Shown: positions 8,548 through 17,128, counted from the stretch's first letter. The stretch is DNA of 56,684 nt from Gemmatimonadales bacterium (GCA_009838765.1 VXQX01000080.1:171403-228086); one strand, 5' to 3'. The notes: a model not told the origin generated them from the letters alone. Numbers and translations: made by a program.

Positions 8548-8991
8548 GTGGGAAACCGGCCAGGGCGCCGCGCGATCGGCGTCGTCTGCATCCTTTCCGG
8601 ATTTTCCGGCTGCCTGAATCTGGGGATCGGACTCTCCCCGATAGTGGGGAATATGCGCCAGTCCGTGGTCAGTGAGGGGTCCGCCCTGCCCGAGTTCGCA
8701 CGCGCCGCCGGGGGGCCCGGGTCCGTGCGCGTCTCGGGCCAGATCGTGGGCCGGTTGCGGTGCGATTACCTGTCCCACGATCTGCGAGAGGTTGACGGAG
8801 GATTGAGACTGGTTGTCACGATCGTGTCGGGTCGACAGGGCTGCAACAGCCTGACGCCCTCGACGCTCTCCTACGTCGCGGACATTTACAACGTGGAGCC
8901 CGGATCCTGGTCGATGCTCGTGGAGCATCGCTACGAGGGCGTGGACGGAACCCCCGGCGAGCGGTTCCACGATGTCGTCACGGTGAACTAG
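8548..8991 (+). CDS. Putative lipoprotein of unknown function
   Basis: A protein of about 147 residues starting at GTG 8548 (or TTG 8539, three codons earlier). The N-terminus is a lipoprotein signal, RRAIGVVCILSGFSGC, with FSGC as lipobox, so the mature protein should be lipid-anchored in the envelope. The rest is rich in beta-strand pattern (VSGQIVGRLRCDYLSHDLRE, LVVTIVSGRQGCNSL, MLVEHRYEGVDG) and has two further cysteines that could pair. No family was recognised. It diverges from the plug-type gene across about 180 bases in which no clear promoter was found. Confidence 0.65.
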   Translation: MGNRPGRRAIGVVCILSGFSGCLNLGIGLSPIVGNMRQSVVSEGSALPEFARAAGGPGSVRVSGQIVGRLRCDYLSHDLREVDGGLRLVVTIVSGRQGCNSLTPSTLSYVADIYNVEPGSWSMLVEHRYEGVDGTPGERFHDVVTVN

Positions 8992-9000
8992 CGCCCGGCT

Positions 9001-9270
9001 TTACCCCAGGGGCGTCGAGCGGGAATGGAGTCCGAGGAGATCCGCGTCGCTCATGCCGGCCAGGGCGCGCGTCGCCTCCGCCACGCTGCGACTCTCGTGC
9101 GGCAGCCAGCGCGGCGGCTCGTAGGGGTCCTCGAGGCACACGAAGTAGATGCGGGCCGCCTGGGGCGTATTCGGCTGTCCCCCCGACACGTAGGCTTCCC
9201 AGCGCACCATCCCCGCGTCGAGGAACGTGCGGGAGAGCGCCTTCTTCGGATCCGCTTTCGCGCCGCTCAC
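9001..9270 (-). CDS. Hypothetical protein, second gene of a coupled pair
   Basis: An 89-residue soluble protein with no signal peptide or membrane segment. It starts with GTG inside a GTGA overlap with the upstream gene, so translation is probably coupled. The sequence includes TFLDAGMVRWEAYVSGGQPN and a motif IYFVCLEDPYEPPRW, suggesting a small alpha/beta domain. No family was recognised. The tight overlap and normal base use argue that it is real. Confidence 0.6.
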   Translation of the reverse strand: MSGAKADPKKALSRTFLDAGMVRWEAYVSGGQPNTPQAARIYFVCLEDPYEPPRWLPHESRSVAEATRALAGMSDADLLGLHSRSTPLG

Positions 9271-9557
9271 ACCTTCACCGAGCGCGCGAGCAGTTCGCGA
9301 AGCCCCGCCTCGTTCATCTCGGCCACGGCCTGCTTCGGCACTTTGGAGATGCCCGGCGGCGCCTGGTTGTAACGCTGCGGAATCGTGATGTCGTCCCGGT
9401 TGCGGAACATCACGAGCAGCCGGGGCGACTGTTGCGTCGTGCCCGAGAAGATCGAGAACTCGGCCTCCCAGGTGGCCCCCGACTCGCTCGTGAACCGGGT
9501 TCGGGCGCTGTCCGCGGCCCCATCCATCCGGAAGATCAGTTTCTTCAGAAGCGACAT
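9267..9557 (-). CDS. Hypothetical protein, first gene of a coupled pair
   Basis: A 96-residue protein starting at ATG 9557 (MSLLKKLIFRM). An upstream extension of the same frame to 9680 is antisense to the leader region of the next gene and is less likely. The middle reads as beta-strands with a charged turn (ATWEAEFSIFSGTTQQSPRL, LVMFRNRDDITIPQRYN), followed by a helix. No family was recognised. It is the promoter-proximal partner of the 89-residue gene and diverges from the serine hydrolase gene. Confidence 0.6.
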   Translation of the reverse strand: MSLLKKLIFRMDGAADSARTRFTSESGATWEAEFSIFSGTTQQSPRLLVMFRNRDDITIPQRYNQAPPGISKVPKQAVAEMNEAGLRELLARSVKV

Positions 9558-9694
9558 GGGCGCCACACTAGGCGAGTCGGGCGCGACCCGCCAGCCTGAA
9601 GGCTTCCGATACGGGCGAGATGCTGCGACCTTGCATCGGATTCGAGCCCGGCGGGCGGTTTCCGGCCACCCGTCGGCCACGCAAGGAGAACGTC

Positions 9695-10876
9695 ATGCCG
9701 CTCCACCGTCGCCTGTCCCGCGCTCGCGCGGCGTCCGGCCCGCACCCCGCGACGATCGTGTTCCTGCTCGGCTTCCTCCTCCTTCCCTTCGCCGCCGCGG
9801 GTCAGGACGCGGACGTCATCGCTGCGTTCTCGCGGCAGATGGCGGCGGATGTCGAAGCGGACGGCATCGGCGGGATCACAGCGGCGGTCTTCAAGGGGGA
9901 CCAGGTGCTGTGGGCGCAGGGGTTCGGCTGGGCCGACCCCGGGAACCGCGTGCCGGCGGGGGTGCGCACGATCTACCGGACCGGATCGATCTCGAAGTCG
10001 GTGACCGCGATCCTGATGGCGGAGCTGGTGGAGGAGGGGACGGTCGCGCTCGATGACGCGGTGGCGGACTACCTGCCCGAGGCCGCCGGCTTCGGGGACC
10101 CGCCGGCCGGCATGGAGCCGATCACGTTCCGGCAGTTGGCCAGCCACACCGCCGGCCTCATTCGGGAGCCCGAACTCGAGGGCGCCGCGGCGGGGCCGAT
10201 CGAGGACTGGGGGTACAAGATCCTCGCCTCGATCCCCCATACGCGGTTCTACACGATGCCCGGCACCCGGTATCAGTACTCGAACATCGGGTACGGCGTG
10301 CTCGGTTACGCCCTGCAGCGGGCCGCCGGGACGTCTTTCATGGTCCTCGTCGAGGACCGCCTGTTCGAGCCGCTGGGCATGCGCTCCTCGACCTTCATCG
10401 TCGGCCCCGACCTGTGGCGGCGGGTCGCGGTCGGCTTCGCGAACGGAGCCGACGGCGCGGTGGACGCCGACTTCCCGGCGCTCGAGCACGACGGTCGCGG
10501 CTACAAGGTGCCGAACGGCGGCGTCTACGCGACCGTCGGAGATCTCGCGACGTTCGCGGCCGCGGTCATGGGCATGACCGAACACGAACTCCTGGAGCCG
10601 GCGACGCGGCGGGACGTGATGACGGTTCAGACGCCGGAGGATCCGGACTCGGGGTACGGACTCGGGTTCTCGATTCGCCCCGTCGCGCTCGATGGAGGCG
10701 GCGACGTGCGGTTCGTCGGCCATGGCGGTTCCGTGGCCGGGTACAACATGTACCTCGTGTTCGAACCCGTGAGCGGCTACGGCGTCGCGCTCGGCCGCAA
10801 CTACAATCGCGGCGCCACCAATCTCGGCGAGGCCGGGAACGGGCTCCTCAGGGCGCTGCTCGAGGCCGGCGGGTGA
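9695..10876 (+). CDS. Exported serine hydrolase, beta-lactamase/class C fold
   Basis: A 393-residue protein of the serine beta-lactamase-like family (Pfam Beta-lactamase type), which includes class C enzymes, D-aminopeptidases and esterases. ATG 9695 has an AAGGAGA ribosome site seven bases upstream and opens a signal peptide (IVFLLGFLLLPFAAAG). The catalytic set is visible: TGSISK with the SxxK pair at about residues 98-101, the tyrosine motif YSN (YQYSNIGYG), and the late FVGHGGSVAGY. It probably acts in the periplasm on peptide, ester or muropeptide substrates; drug resistance cannot be inferred from motifs. Its stop overlaps the GTG of the next plug-type gene. Confidence 0.88.
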   Translation: MPLHRRLSRARAASGPHPATIVFLLGFLLLPFAAAGQDADVIAAFSRQMAADVEADGIGGITAAVFKGDQVLWAQGFGWADPGNRVPAGVRTIYRTGSISKSVTAILMAELVEEGTVALDDAVADYLPEAAGFGDPPAGMEPITFRQLASHTAGLIREPELEGAAAGPIEDWGYKILASIPHTRFYTMPGTRYQYSNIGYGVLGYALQRAAGTSFMVLVEDRLFEPLGMRSSTFIVGPDLWRRVAVGFANGADGAVDADFPALEHDGRGYKVPNGGVYATVGDLATFAAAVMGMTEHELLEPATRRDVMTVQTPEDPDSGYGLGFSIRPVALDGGGDVRFVGHGGSVAGYNMYLVFEPVSGYGVALGRNYNRGATNLGEAGNGLLRALLEAGG

Positions 10877-11928
10877 ACGGCAGGGCATCGCTGCTCCGAG
10901 GCTGCGCGCCGCTGCTCGCGCTCGCGGCGACCGGCGCTCTCGCCCCCTCCCCTGTCGCGGGACAGGAAGAGGAAGACGAGGGGATCCTCCGCATCTGCCG
11001 GCAGCTCGGACAGGCGGAACTCGAAGTCGGCATCGAGGGCACGATCCGGGACGATGAGAGCCGGGTCCCGTTGCCGGGGGCGACAGTCCGGATCCGCTAC
11101 GAGGCCGCACAGGGGATGCCCACGCCGGAGGCCGTACGCGTCGAAGCGGATGAGCGAGGGAGATACCAGGCCTGCGGCCTCGAAGCGTTTCGGGAGATCC
11201 GGGTGCGCCCGAACTACCGGTCCCGGCGCGGGAAGGAGCGCAGGGTCGAGCTCGACCGGTCGCGGTTCGTCGACCTCGAGGTAGATCTGGGAGATGCGGC
11301 TTTCGTCGTGCTGTCCGTCGTGGACGCCGCGGACGGGCGACCTGTGGCGGGCGCGCAGATCGACTTCTCCCCGCTGCCGGTCTCCGGGGTCACGGATACG
11401 CTCGGACGCGTGGCGTTTCGCTCGATGCCGCCGCTGACCTACGGCCTGCGCGTCGCGCACATCGGCTACGCGCCCGTCGAGACCGAGATCAATGTCCTCA
11501 CGGACCAGCGCGCGGAATTCCGCGTCGAACTCAACACGCGGGCGATCGCACTCGCGCCGATCGCGGTGAGGGTAACCGGCCGCGACCCCTTCCTTCTCAC
11601 GTCCGGGTTCTACGAACGCCGCCAGTCCATCGAGGACGGCTACTTCGCGACCCACCCGGAACTCGACCAGTTCATCCACCTCGGGCAGGTGTTCCAGTTC
11701 AAGCGGGAACTCTCCGTCCGATACCGCCGGAACCAGCTCATCCTCCTCAACGGAAGGCCGGCCGGTCGCCTTGGTTTCAATCGGAGAAACCTGAGCGAAC
11801 TGAGATTCGACACCGTTCGGGGCATCGAAGCGTACAGGTGCAGCGAGGCGCCGCCGGAGATCATGAACCAGGTACCGAACACGCAGCTTCTCGCCAATTG
11901 CAACCTGATCGCGATCTGGACGTACTGA
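10873..11928 (+). CDS. Exported regulatory-domain/plug-like protein without barrel
   Basis: A 351-residue exported protein. GTG 10873 overlaps the serine hydrolase stop (GTGA), so the two genes are coupled; the larger open frame upstream is only read-through of that gene. After a signal (LLALAATGALAPSPVAG) comes a carboxypeptidase-regulatory-like domain (IEGTIRDDESRVPLPGATV, ERGRYQACGL), then a second one (VVDAADGRPVAGAQ, TLGRVAFRSMPPLTYGLRV). The C-terminal region is a shortened plug-like part: GFYERRQSIEDGYF, LILLNGRPAG, VRGIEAYRCSEAPPEI, ending NCNLIAIWTY. There is no barrel. The pairing with a hydrolase suggests a shared envelope function that the sequence does not identify. Confidence 0.8.
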   Translation: MNGRASLLRGCAPLLALAATGALAPSPVAGQEEEDEGILRICRQLGQAELEVGIEGTIRDDESRVPLPGATVRIRYEAAQGMPTPEAVRVEADERGRYQACGLEAFREIRVRPNYRSRRGKERRVELDRSRFVDLEVDLGDAAFVVLSVVDAADGRPVAGAQIDFSPLPVSGVTDTLGRVAFRSMPPLTYGLRVAHIGYAPVETEINVLTDQRAEFRVELNTRAIALAPIAVRVTGRDPFLLTSGFYERRQSIEDGYFATHPELDQFIHLGQVFQFKRELSVRYRRNQLILLNGRPAGRLGFNRRNLSELRFDTVRGIEAYRCSEAPPEIMNQVPNTQLLANCNLIAIWTY

Positions 11929-11935
11929 CGATTCC

Positions 11936-13363
11936 TTGAGCGACACCGGACGGCCCGAAGGGGAAACTGCGGCTCCCGGCCGTCCCGGAGTGTGGGGAAC
12001 GGTGCGGGCGCTGTTGTGGGGCACGCAGGAAGACTTCACGTCGGGCAGCCTGAACCGCGGCGTGCTCCTGCTCGCCATCCCGATGGTCCTCGAGATGGCG
12101 GGGGAGTCGCTGTTCTTCCTCGTGGACATGGCGGTCGTCAGCCGGCTCGGGGCCGACGCGCTCGCCGCGATCGCGCTCACCGAAGCGATGCTGGCGGTCA
12201 TCTATTCGGTCGCGATGGGACTCGCGATGTCCACCACGGCGATGGTCGCGCGCCGGACGGGGGAGAAGGACGAGCGTGGAGCTGCGACAGCCGCCGTGCA
12301 GGCGATCGTGCTGAGCGTCGGCATCGCCGTGGTCCTCGGGCTCGCGGGCGCGATCCTGGCCCCGTGGCTGCTGCGAGTCATGGGCGGCTCGCCCGAAGTC
12401 GTCGCCCAGGGCACCACCTACGCCCGCATCCAACTGGGCGGGATGGTCGTCATCATCCTCCTCTTCGTGAACAACGCGATCTACCGGGGGGCGGGCGACC
12501 CGTCGATGGCGATGCGTTCCGTGTGGCTGGCCAACGGGATCAACATCGTGCTCGATCCCATGCTCGTGTTCGGCCTCTGGATCTTCCCCGAACTCGGGCT
12601 CCCGGGCGCCGCCGTCGCCACGACGATCGGGCGCGGGATCGGGGCCCTGTACCAGTTGTGGCACCTGTCGCGGGGCGAGCGCCTCCGGGTGCGACGGGAC
12701 GACCTCCGGATCCACCTGCCCGTGATCGGGCGACTCGCGCGCGTGTCGGTCGGCGGCGTGGGGCAGATGCTCGTGACGCAGGTCAGCTACATCGTTTCGA
12801 TACGGTTTCTGTCGGAGTTCGGGACGGTCGCCCTCGCGGGCTACACCATGGCGATCCGCGTCGTCATCTTCATCATCCTCCCCGCGTGGGGCCTCGCGAA
12901 CGCGGCCGCCACGCTCGTGGGCCAGAACCTCGGCGCCGGGAAGCCCGACCGCGCCGAGCGGGCCGTCTACCTCACCGGCTTCTGGAACATGCTGTTCATG
13001 GGCGTGGTGACGGTGGTTTTCGTGGCCTACCCGGGGCCGATTCTGGCGCCGTTCGCCCCGGACCCGGAGACGCTCGACGTGGGCGTGCGCGCGCTCCGGA
13101 TCATCAGCTACGGGTACATCTTCTACGCCTGGGGCATGGTGACGATGCAGGCCTTCAACGGCGCGGGCGACACGGCGACGCCGACCTGGATCAACGTCGG
13201 CGTGTTCTGGTTCTTCCAGCTTCCCGTCGCGGCGCTGCTCGCCTTCGGCGTCGGGTGGGGCGAGACGGGCGTGTTCTGGTCGTTCGCGGTCGCCTACTCG
13301 CTGTCGGCCGTCGTCGGCCTCTGGATCTTCCGCGGCGGCGGATGGAAACAGAAGGTGGTGTAG
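11936..13363 (+). CDS. MATE family multidrug/metabolite efflux transporter
   Basis: A 475-residue inner-membrane protein with about twelve hydrophobic segments in two repeated halves. NRGVLLLAIPMVLEMAGESLFFLVD is the typical first MATE helix, and VNNAIYRGAGDPSMAM with AFNGAGDTATPTW are the two symmetry-related MATE signature segments. MATE proteins export cationic compounds using a sodium or proton gradient. The start is a TTG at 11936, seven bases after the previous stop, so it is probably in the same transcript as the serine hydrolase and plug-type genes. Confidence 0.92.
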   Translation: MSDTGRPEGETAAPGRPGVWGTVRALLWGTQEDFTSGSLNRGVLLLAIPMVLEMAGESLFFLVDMAVVSRLGADALAAIALTEAMLAVIYSVAMGLAMSTTAMVARRTGEKDERGAATAAVQAIVLSVGIAVVLGLAGAILAPWLLRVMGGSPEVVAQGTTYARIQLGGMVVIILLFVNNAIYRGAGDPSMAMRSVWLANGINIVLDPMLVFGLWIFPELGLPGAAVATTIGRGIGALYQLWHLSRGERLRVRRDDLRIHLPVIGRLARVSVGGVGQMLVTQVSYIVSIRFLSEFGTVALAGYTMAIRVVIFIILPAWGLANAAATLVGQNLGAGKPDRAERAVYLTGFWNMLFMGVVTVVFVAYPGPILAPFAPDPETLDVGVRALRIISYGYIFYAWGMVTMQAFNGAGDTATPTWINVGVFWFFQLPVAALLAFGVGWGETGVFWSFAVAYSLSAVVGLWIFRGGGWKQKVV

Positions 13364-13382
13364 CTTCCCTGGCCGCGGTCTG

Positions 13383-14798
13383 CTATGCGGAGCAGCGGGT
13401 CCGGCCTGCCGCTCCCTTCGACCGGAGACCGATCACGACGCTTGCCCGCTGCCCCTCGGCAAGTTCCACCTCCCGCGCTCTGAGGTCGAAACCCCCGCAG
13501 AGGGCGCTGATCCTGTGGGTTCCCGGCGACAACCCCTCCAGCGAGAATCGGCCAGCTCGGTCCGTCGTGGCGCGGACATCCGTGCCGGTCACCGTCACGC
13601 TCGCGGCCTCGAGCGGCCGTTGAGTGACCTCGTTCACCACCACGCCTTCGATCGTCCCGGGCCGGGTCACGGTCACGGCGAGGCGTGCCTCGACACCCGC
13701 CTCGGCGGTGACCCCCGAGGGATCCCCCCGGTGAGGACCGTAAGCGGCCGTCAATTCCAGGACTACGTCGGCCGGAACTTCGCACAGCCGGTATCGTCCG
13801 AGCGAGTCCGTGCGGACTACGGTTTCCACGCGTTCGAGGCCGGTGGGATCCTCGGGATTCGCATAAGACACAAAAACATGCGCGGCGGGGAGCCGGACCC
13901 GGGTAAGTTCGTCTTCCACCACCCCGTTCACCGCAACCTCGGCGGGCTGGCCGGCCGGCTCGCACAGTGTGACCTCGATCTGCGGTATCTCCCGCGCCGC
14001 CGCCGTCCAGTTGGACCACAGAATGATCGCGCCGCAGGTCATGGTGGTCGCGTTCCAGGCGAAGAACGGGACCTTGCTACCGGGTGGGTACAATTCCGCG
14101 GCGCCGAGGTCGTGCACGGAGAGTTCTTCAAGCAGCGTCGGCGGCGGGGCGACCGACGAACGGAAGGTCCCTGCCGGATTCAGGGAGTACGACCGGCTCG
14201 TTCCCGAGCCGCCCGCCCCTCCGATCAGCCTCCGGTCGAGGTACACCGGAATCCTCGGGCACCGCGGCAGGGGGGCGCGCATCTGGAGGGTCGACATGAA
14301 GTCGGCGAGGCGCACGAAGCCCCGCTTGTTGGCTTCGATCCACCGAGGCTCGACGAACACGCCCCAGCCCTCCTCCATCCGGTCGTAGAAGCCGGACTCG
14401 ACGAGGCGGGGCGGGCGGCCTTCCACGCCGACTTCCAGCGGCTCCAGCGGAATCGCCTGCGGGGTTAGCTGTACCTCCAGCCGTGGTGGGGCCCGCGGTC
14501 CGATTTCCAGCGGGATGGAGAGGACTTCATAGCCGAGGCGGCGGACGCCGAGCGTATATGTGCCGGGGGCGACCTGGGCGAAGGCGAACGCGCCGTCCGG
14601 TCCCGTGATCGTTTCTCGAGCCGAACCCGATGGGTTCGCCAGCCGCACCGCAGCACCCTCGATCGGCGCCCTTGTCCCGCCCTCGGTGATGATTCCCTGG
14701 ATCCCGACCGCCTCCTGGGCGCTCGCCGCGTCGGACAGGAAGGCGTTCCCCGCCACGAGGGCGACGGCCAGGGCCAGCAACGGCGTCCGCTTCGTCAT
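13383..14798 (-). CDS. Exported regulatory-domain/plug-like protein, tandem copy A
   Basis: A 471-residue protein. ATG 14798 is chosen because it opens a signal peptide (LLALAVALVAGNAFLSDAASA) and lies 19 bases after the upstream paralog's stop; the frame continues 31 codons upstream into that gene. Domains in order: a regulatory-like beta-sandwich (GIITEGGTRAPIEGAAVRLA), a linker with IPLEPLEVGVEGRPPRLVES, a plug-like region with GFYDRMEEGWGVF, IPVYLDRRLIGG, LGAAELYPPG and CGAIILWSNW, then two more beta-sandwich domains (VNGVVEDELTRVRLPAAHV and EGVVVNEVTQRPLEAASV). No barrel follows. The order is unusual because sandwich domains occur on both sides of the plug-like part. Role unknown; exported. 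Confidence 0.8.
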   Translation of the reverse strand: MTKRTPLLALAVALVAGNAFLSDAASAQEAVGIQGIITEGGTRAPIEGAAVRLANPSGSARETITGPDGAFAFAQVAPGTYTLGVRRLGYEVLSIPLEIGPRAPPRLEVQLTPQAIPLEPLEVGVEGRPPRLVESGFYDRMEEGWGVFVEPRWIEANKRGFVRLADFMSTLQMRAPLPRCPRIPVYLDRRLIGGAGGSGTSRSYSLNPAGTFRSSVAPPPTLLEELSVHDLGAAELYPPGSKVPFFAWNATTMTCGAIILWSNWTAAAREIPQIEVTLCEPAGQPAEVAVNGVVEDELTRVRLPAAHVFVSYANPEDPTGLERVETVVRTDSLGRYRLCEVPADVVLELTAAYGPHRGDPSGVTAEAGVEARLAVTVTRPGTIEGVVVNEVTQRPLEAASVTVTGTDVRATTDRAGRFSLEGLSPGTHRISALCGGFDLRAREVELAEGQRASVVIGLRSKGAAGRTRCSA

Positions 14799-14817
14799 TC
14801 GCAACGGCTTCTTCCAG

Positions 14818-16218
14818 CTAGACCGAGCACGTCCCCCGTCTCGCAAGATCCGTCGCGCGCAGGCGGAGGACCACGGCGATATTCCCTCCATCGACCAGCT
14901 CCACCTCCTGCGGGGAACCGGTATGCCCGGCGCACACGGCCCGTATCGTGTAGGACCCCGGCGGAAGGTCCTCGAGGGAGAATCGTCCCGCAGCGTTCGT
15001 CACCGTCCGAAAGTCCGTGTCGACAAGCACGATCCGTGCGCCCTCGATCAGGGCCGAGGTCGCCTCGTTGAGCACCATGCCGGTGATCGTGGCCGGAGAC
15101 GTCACCCGCACCGGCAGCCTCAGCGCGTCGCCACCCGCGGCCGCAAGCGCAACCATCGGCCCCCCCGCGTGCGGACCGTACTCCGGAGTCAGATGCATGA
15201 CGACGCCCTCGGGCAGGTCGCACACGCGGTACCGTCCGAGCGAGTCCGTGCGGACGACCGTTTCCACGCGCTCCAGCCCGTCGGGATCCTCGGGGTTCGC
15301 GTACGACGCAGACACATGCGCGGCGGGCAGCCTGACTTCAGTAACCTCGTCCTCGACGAAGCCATCGAGCGCGACCTCTCCGGGGCGGCCACGCGACTCG
15401 CACAACTTCACCTCGATCTTCGGGATCTCCGGCAGGCGCGCCGTCCAGTCGGACCACAGGATGACCGCGCCGCAAACCGCGGTCGTGAAGGTCCAGGCGA
15501 ACATCGGAATCTTCGTTCCCGGCTGGTAGACCTCGGCCGCGCCGAGATCGGACACCGACATCTCGTCGAGCAGCGGGGGAAGGCGATCCAACCCTACAGT
15601 GAAGATCCCTCCCGGATACGAATCGTCCGTCCCCCATCCGGGCGTCGTGCCGATCGGCCTCCGGTCCAGGTACACCGGAACCTTCTCGCACCGGGACAGG
15701 GGCGCGCGGTTCTGGAGGACCCACAGATAGTCCCTCAGGAGTACGAAGCCGACCTTGCTGGCCTCGATCCATTCGGGCTCGAAGAACACGCCCCAGCCTT
15801 CTTCCATTCGATCGTAGAAGCCGGACTCCACGAGGTCGGGCGGGCGGCCTTCCACGCCGACTTCGAGCGGCTCCAGCGGGATCGCCTGCGGGGTCAGGCG
15901 CACGTCCAGCCGCGAGGGTTCCTGCGCGCCGACCTCCAGCGGCGTACTGAGCAGCTCGTATCCGAGGCGCCGCACGGCGAGCGTATACGTGCCCCGGGTA
16001 ACTTGAGCGAAGGCGAAGGCTCCGTCCGGTCCCGTGGTGGTTTCGCGAGCCGAGCCGGATGCGTCGGCCAGCCGCACGGTCGCGCCTTCGATCGGCTCTC
16101 CCGTCGCGTCGTCAACGACGGTTCCGGCGACCTCCACAGCCTCCTGAGCCGCCATTCCGCCGTGAGCCACGCCGGGGATCGCCGCCAGCGCGACGGCGAG
16201 CAGAGAGGCACGGGCCAT
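14818..16218 (-). CDS. Exported regulatory-domain/plug-like protein, tandem copy B
   Basis: A 466-residue paralog of the next gene with the same domain order and long stretches nearly identical to it (IPLEPLEVGVEGRPPDLVES, GFYDRMEEGWGVFFEPEWIE, RTDSLGRYRVCDLPEG). The start at ATG 16218 gives a signal peptide (LLAVALAAIPGVAHG); ATG 16263 would add fifteen residues. The first sandwich domain is GTVVDDATGEPIEGATVRLA, the plug-like part includes VPVYLDRRPIG and CGAVILWSDW, and the C-terminal domain begins GMVLNEATSALIEGARIV. The two genes are a clear tandem duplication and probably share a transcript. Function unknown. Confidence 0.8.
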   Translation of the reverse strand: MARASLLAVALAAIPGVAHGGMAAQEAVEVAGTVVDDATGEPIEGATVRLADASGSARETTTGPDGAFAFAQVTRGTYTLAVRRLGYELLSTPLEVGAQEPSRLDVRLTPQAIPLEPLEVGVEGRPPDLVESGFYDRMEEGWGVFFEPEWIEASKVGFVLLRDYLWVLQNRAPLSRCEKVPVYLDRRPIGTTPGWGTDDSYPGGIFTVGLDRLPPLLDEMSVSDLGAAEVYQPGTKIPMFAWTFTTAVCGAVILWSDWTARLPEIPKIEVKLCESRGRPGEVALDGFVEDEVTEVRLPAAHVSASYANPEDPDGLERVETVVRTDSLGRYRVCDLPEGVVMHLTPEYGPHAGGPMVALAAAGGDALRLPVRVTSPATITGMVLNEATSALIEGARIVLVDTDFRTVTNAAGRFSLEDLPPGSYTIRAVCAGHTGSPQEVELVDGGNIAVVLRLRATDLARRGTCSV

Positions 16219-16330
16219 CACGGTTACCGGTCCGCGCCTGTCGCATGTGACGGGTTCTGTCATGTGAGCATCCGCGAGGTTGAAATGGCCCGGAGCCCCG
16301 GACCGGGAGAATGGACTACGGTGCCGCCCG

Positions 16331-16868
16331 TCAGAAGACGCCGCAATCCGCGTTTGCGTCACTTTCGGGGATTCGACCGAGAAACGGAGGCTGCGCTAGG
16401 GTGCCCGGCTCTCTGTCCGCAGTTGGGGGCAGCGGGGTCCGAATCACCCACAGGCGATCGTCGGCGTCAACCGCCACTGCCTCGATTGCGGGGATGGCCT
16501 CGGCCAACGTCATCTCTTCGATGCGGGCCCTGAGAGCCTCCTGCAACCGGCTCGCGAAGTCGTCCGGCATACGGATGTCCGGGCACCCCGCGATGGAGAG
16601 TGTCGTCGGACTCCGATTCCTCTCCAATTCGGCCAGCGGCGCTCCCTCTCCGCATTCCGCACGGCGGCCGTCACCGGGGTCGGGGTGAGCGGCCGCTCCA
16701 GAACCTCAGCCACGGCACCGTCCTCGCCGATCAGCCTGATCCGGCATCCCGAGGAGTCGACGACGCGACCCGCCGGCGGGCATCCTGCCGCCGCCGTCAC
16801 CCCCGCACGCAGCGAGGAGGCAGAGGACGGCGCCGAACAAGCAGGGGCGCGAGGCGCAGGACCCGCTA
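16331..16868 (-). pseudogene. Decayed 6-bladed beta-propeller lipoprotein
   Basis: Three frames on the minus strand each hold a piece of one protein. The first is a lipoprotein signal (CLFGAVLCLLAACGG, within 16706-16868). The second reads VVDSSGCRIRLIGEDGAVAE then VLERPLTPTPVTAAVRNAER, ending near 16640. The third continues as ERNRSPTTLSIAGCPDI and AIEAVAVDADDRLWVIRTPL, stopping at 16331. This is the order of the last blades of the propeller proteins common in this group. The signal sits directly against the last part, so most blades are missing. At least two frame changes plus an internal deletion make it a pseudogene. Confidence is moderate because the family match is by eye. Confidence 0.6.
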
Positions 16869-16875
16869 TCCGACG

Positions 16876-17128
16876 CTAGGTCACATGGAACGTCACCCAT
16901 TGCGAGACCCAGACGGCAGTGGGCTCACCGCGGTTCCTCGCGGGGCGGAAGCGCATCTGCGACACGACCTCCCACCGTGATGAGGGCGTCCGCGTAGTCG
17001 CGCGCGGGTTCGACCTCCAGGTAGTGCTCGCCGAGGCGGAAGCGGGTCTCGCCGCCGAGGAGGCGCTCGACGACGATCTCGTCGCCGGGGCGATTCCAGC
17101 GGCCTCGCTCTCCGGGGTCTGACAGCAC
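16876..17128 (-). pseudogene. Decayed M56 peptidase/TonB gene with internal deletion
   Basis: One frame contains ARDYADALITVGGRV (about 16961-17005), which in the intact neighbours follows the M56 catalytic region. The overlapping frame contains EVVSQMRFRPARNRGEPTAV and VWVSQWVTFHVT, the end of the TonB C-terminal domain, stopping at 16876. In the intact gene at 19794-21107 these parts are separated by well over 100 residues. Here they meet at a short shared stretch around GGAGGTCGTG and are out of frame. The residues before the M56 piece (RPGDEIVVERLLGGETRFRL) do not match the intact M56 proteins and were not identified. Confidence 0.65.

Noticed and set aside
9695-10876. Serine hydrolase as the beta-lactamase controlled by BlaI
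   Set aside because: It is 12.5 kb away on the other strand, no BlaI-like dyad was seen before it, and SxxK/YxN motifs are shared with many non-lactamase enzymes.
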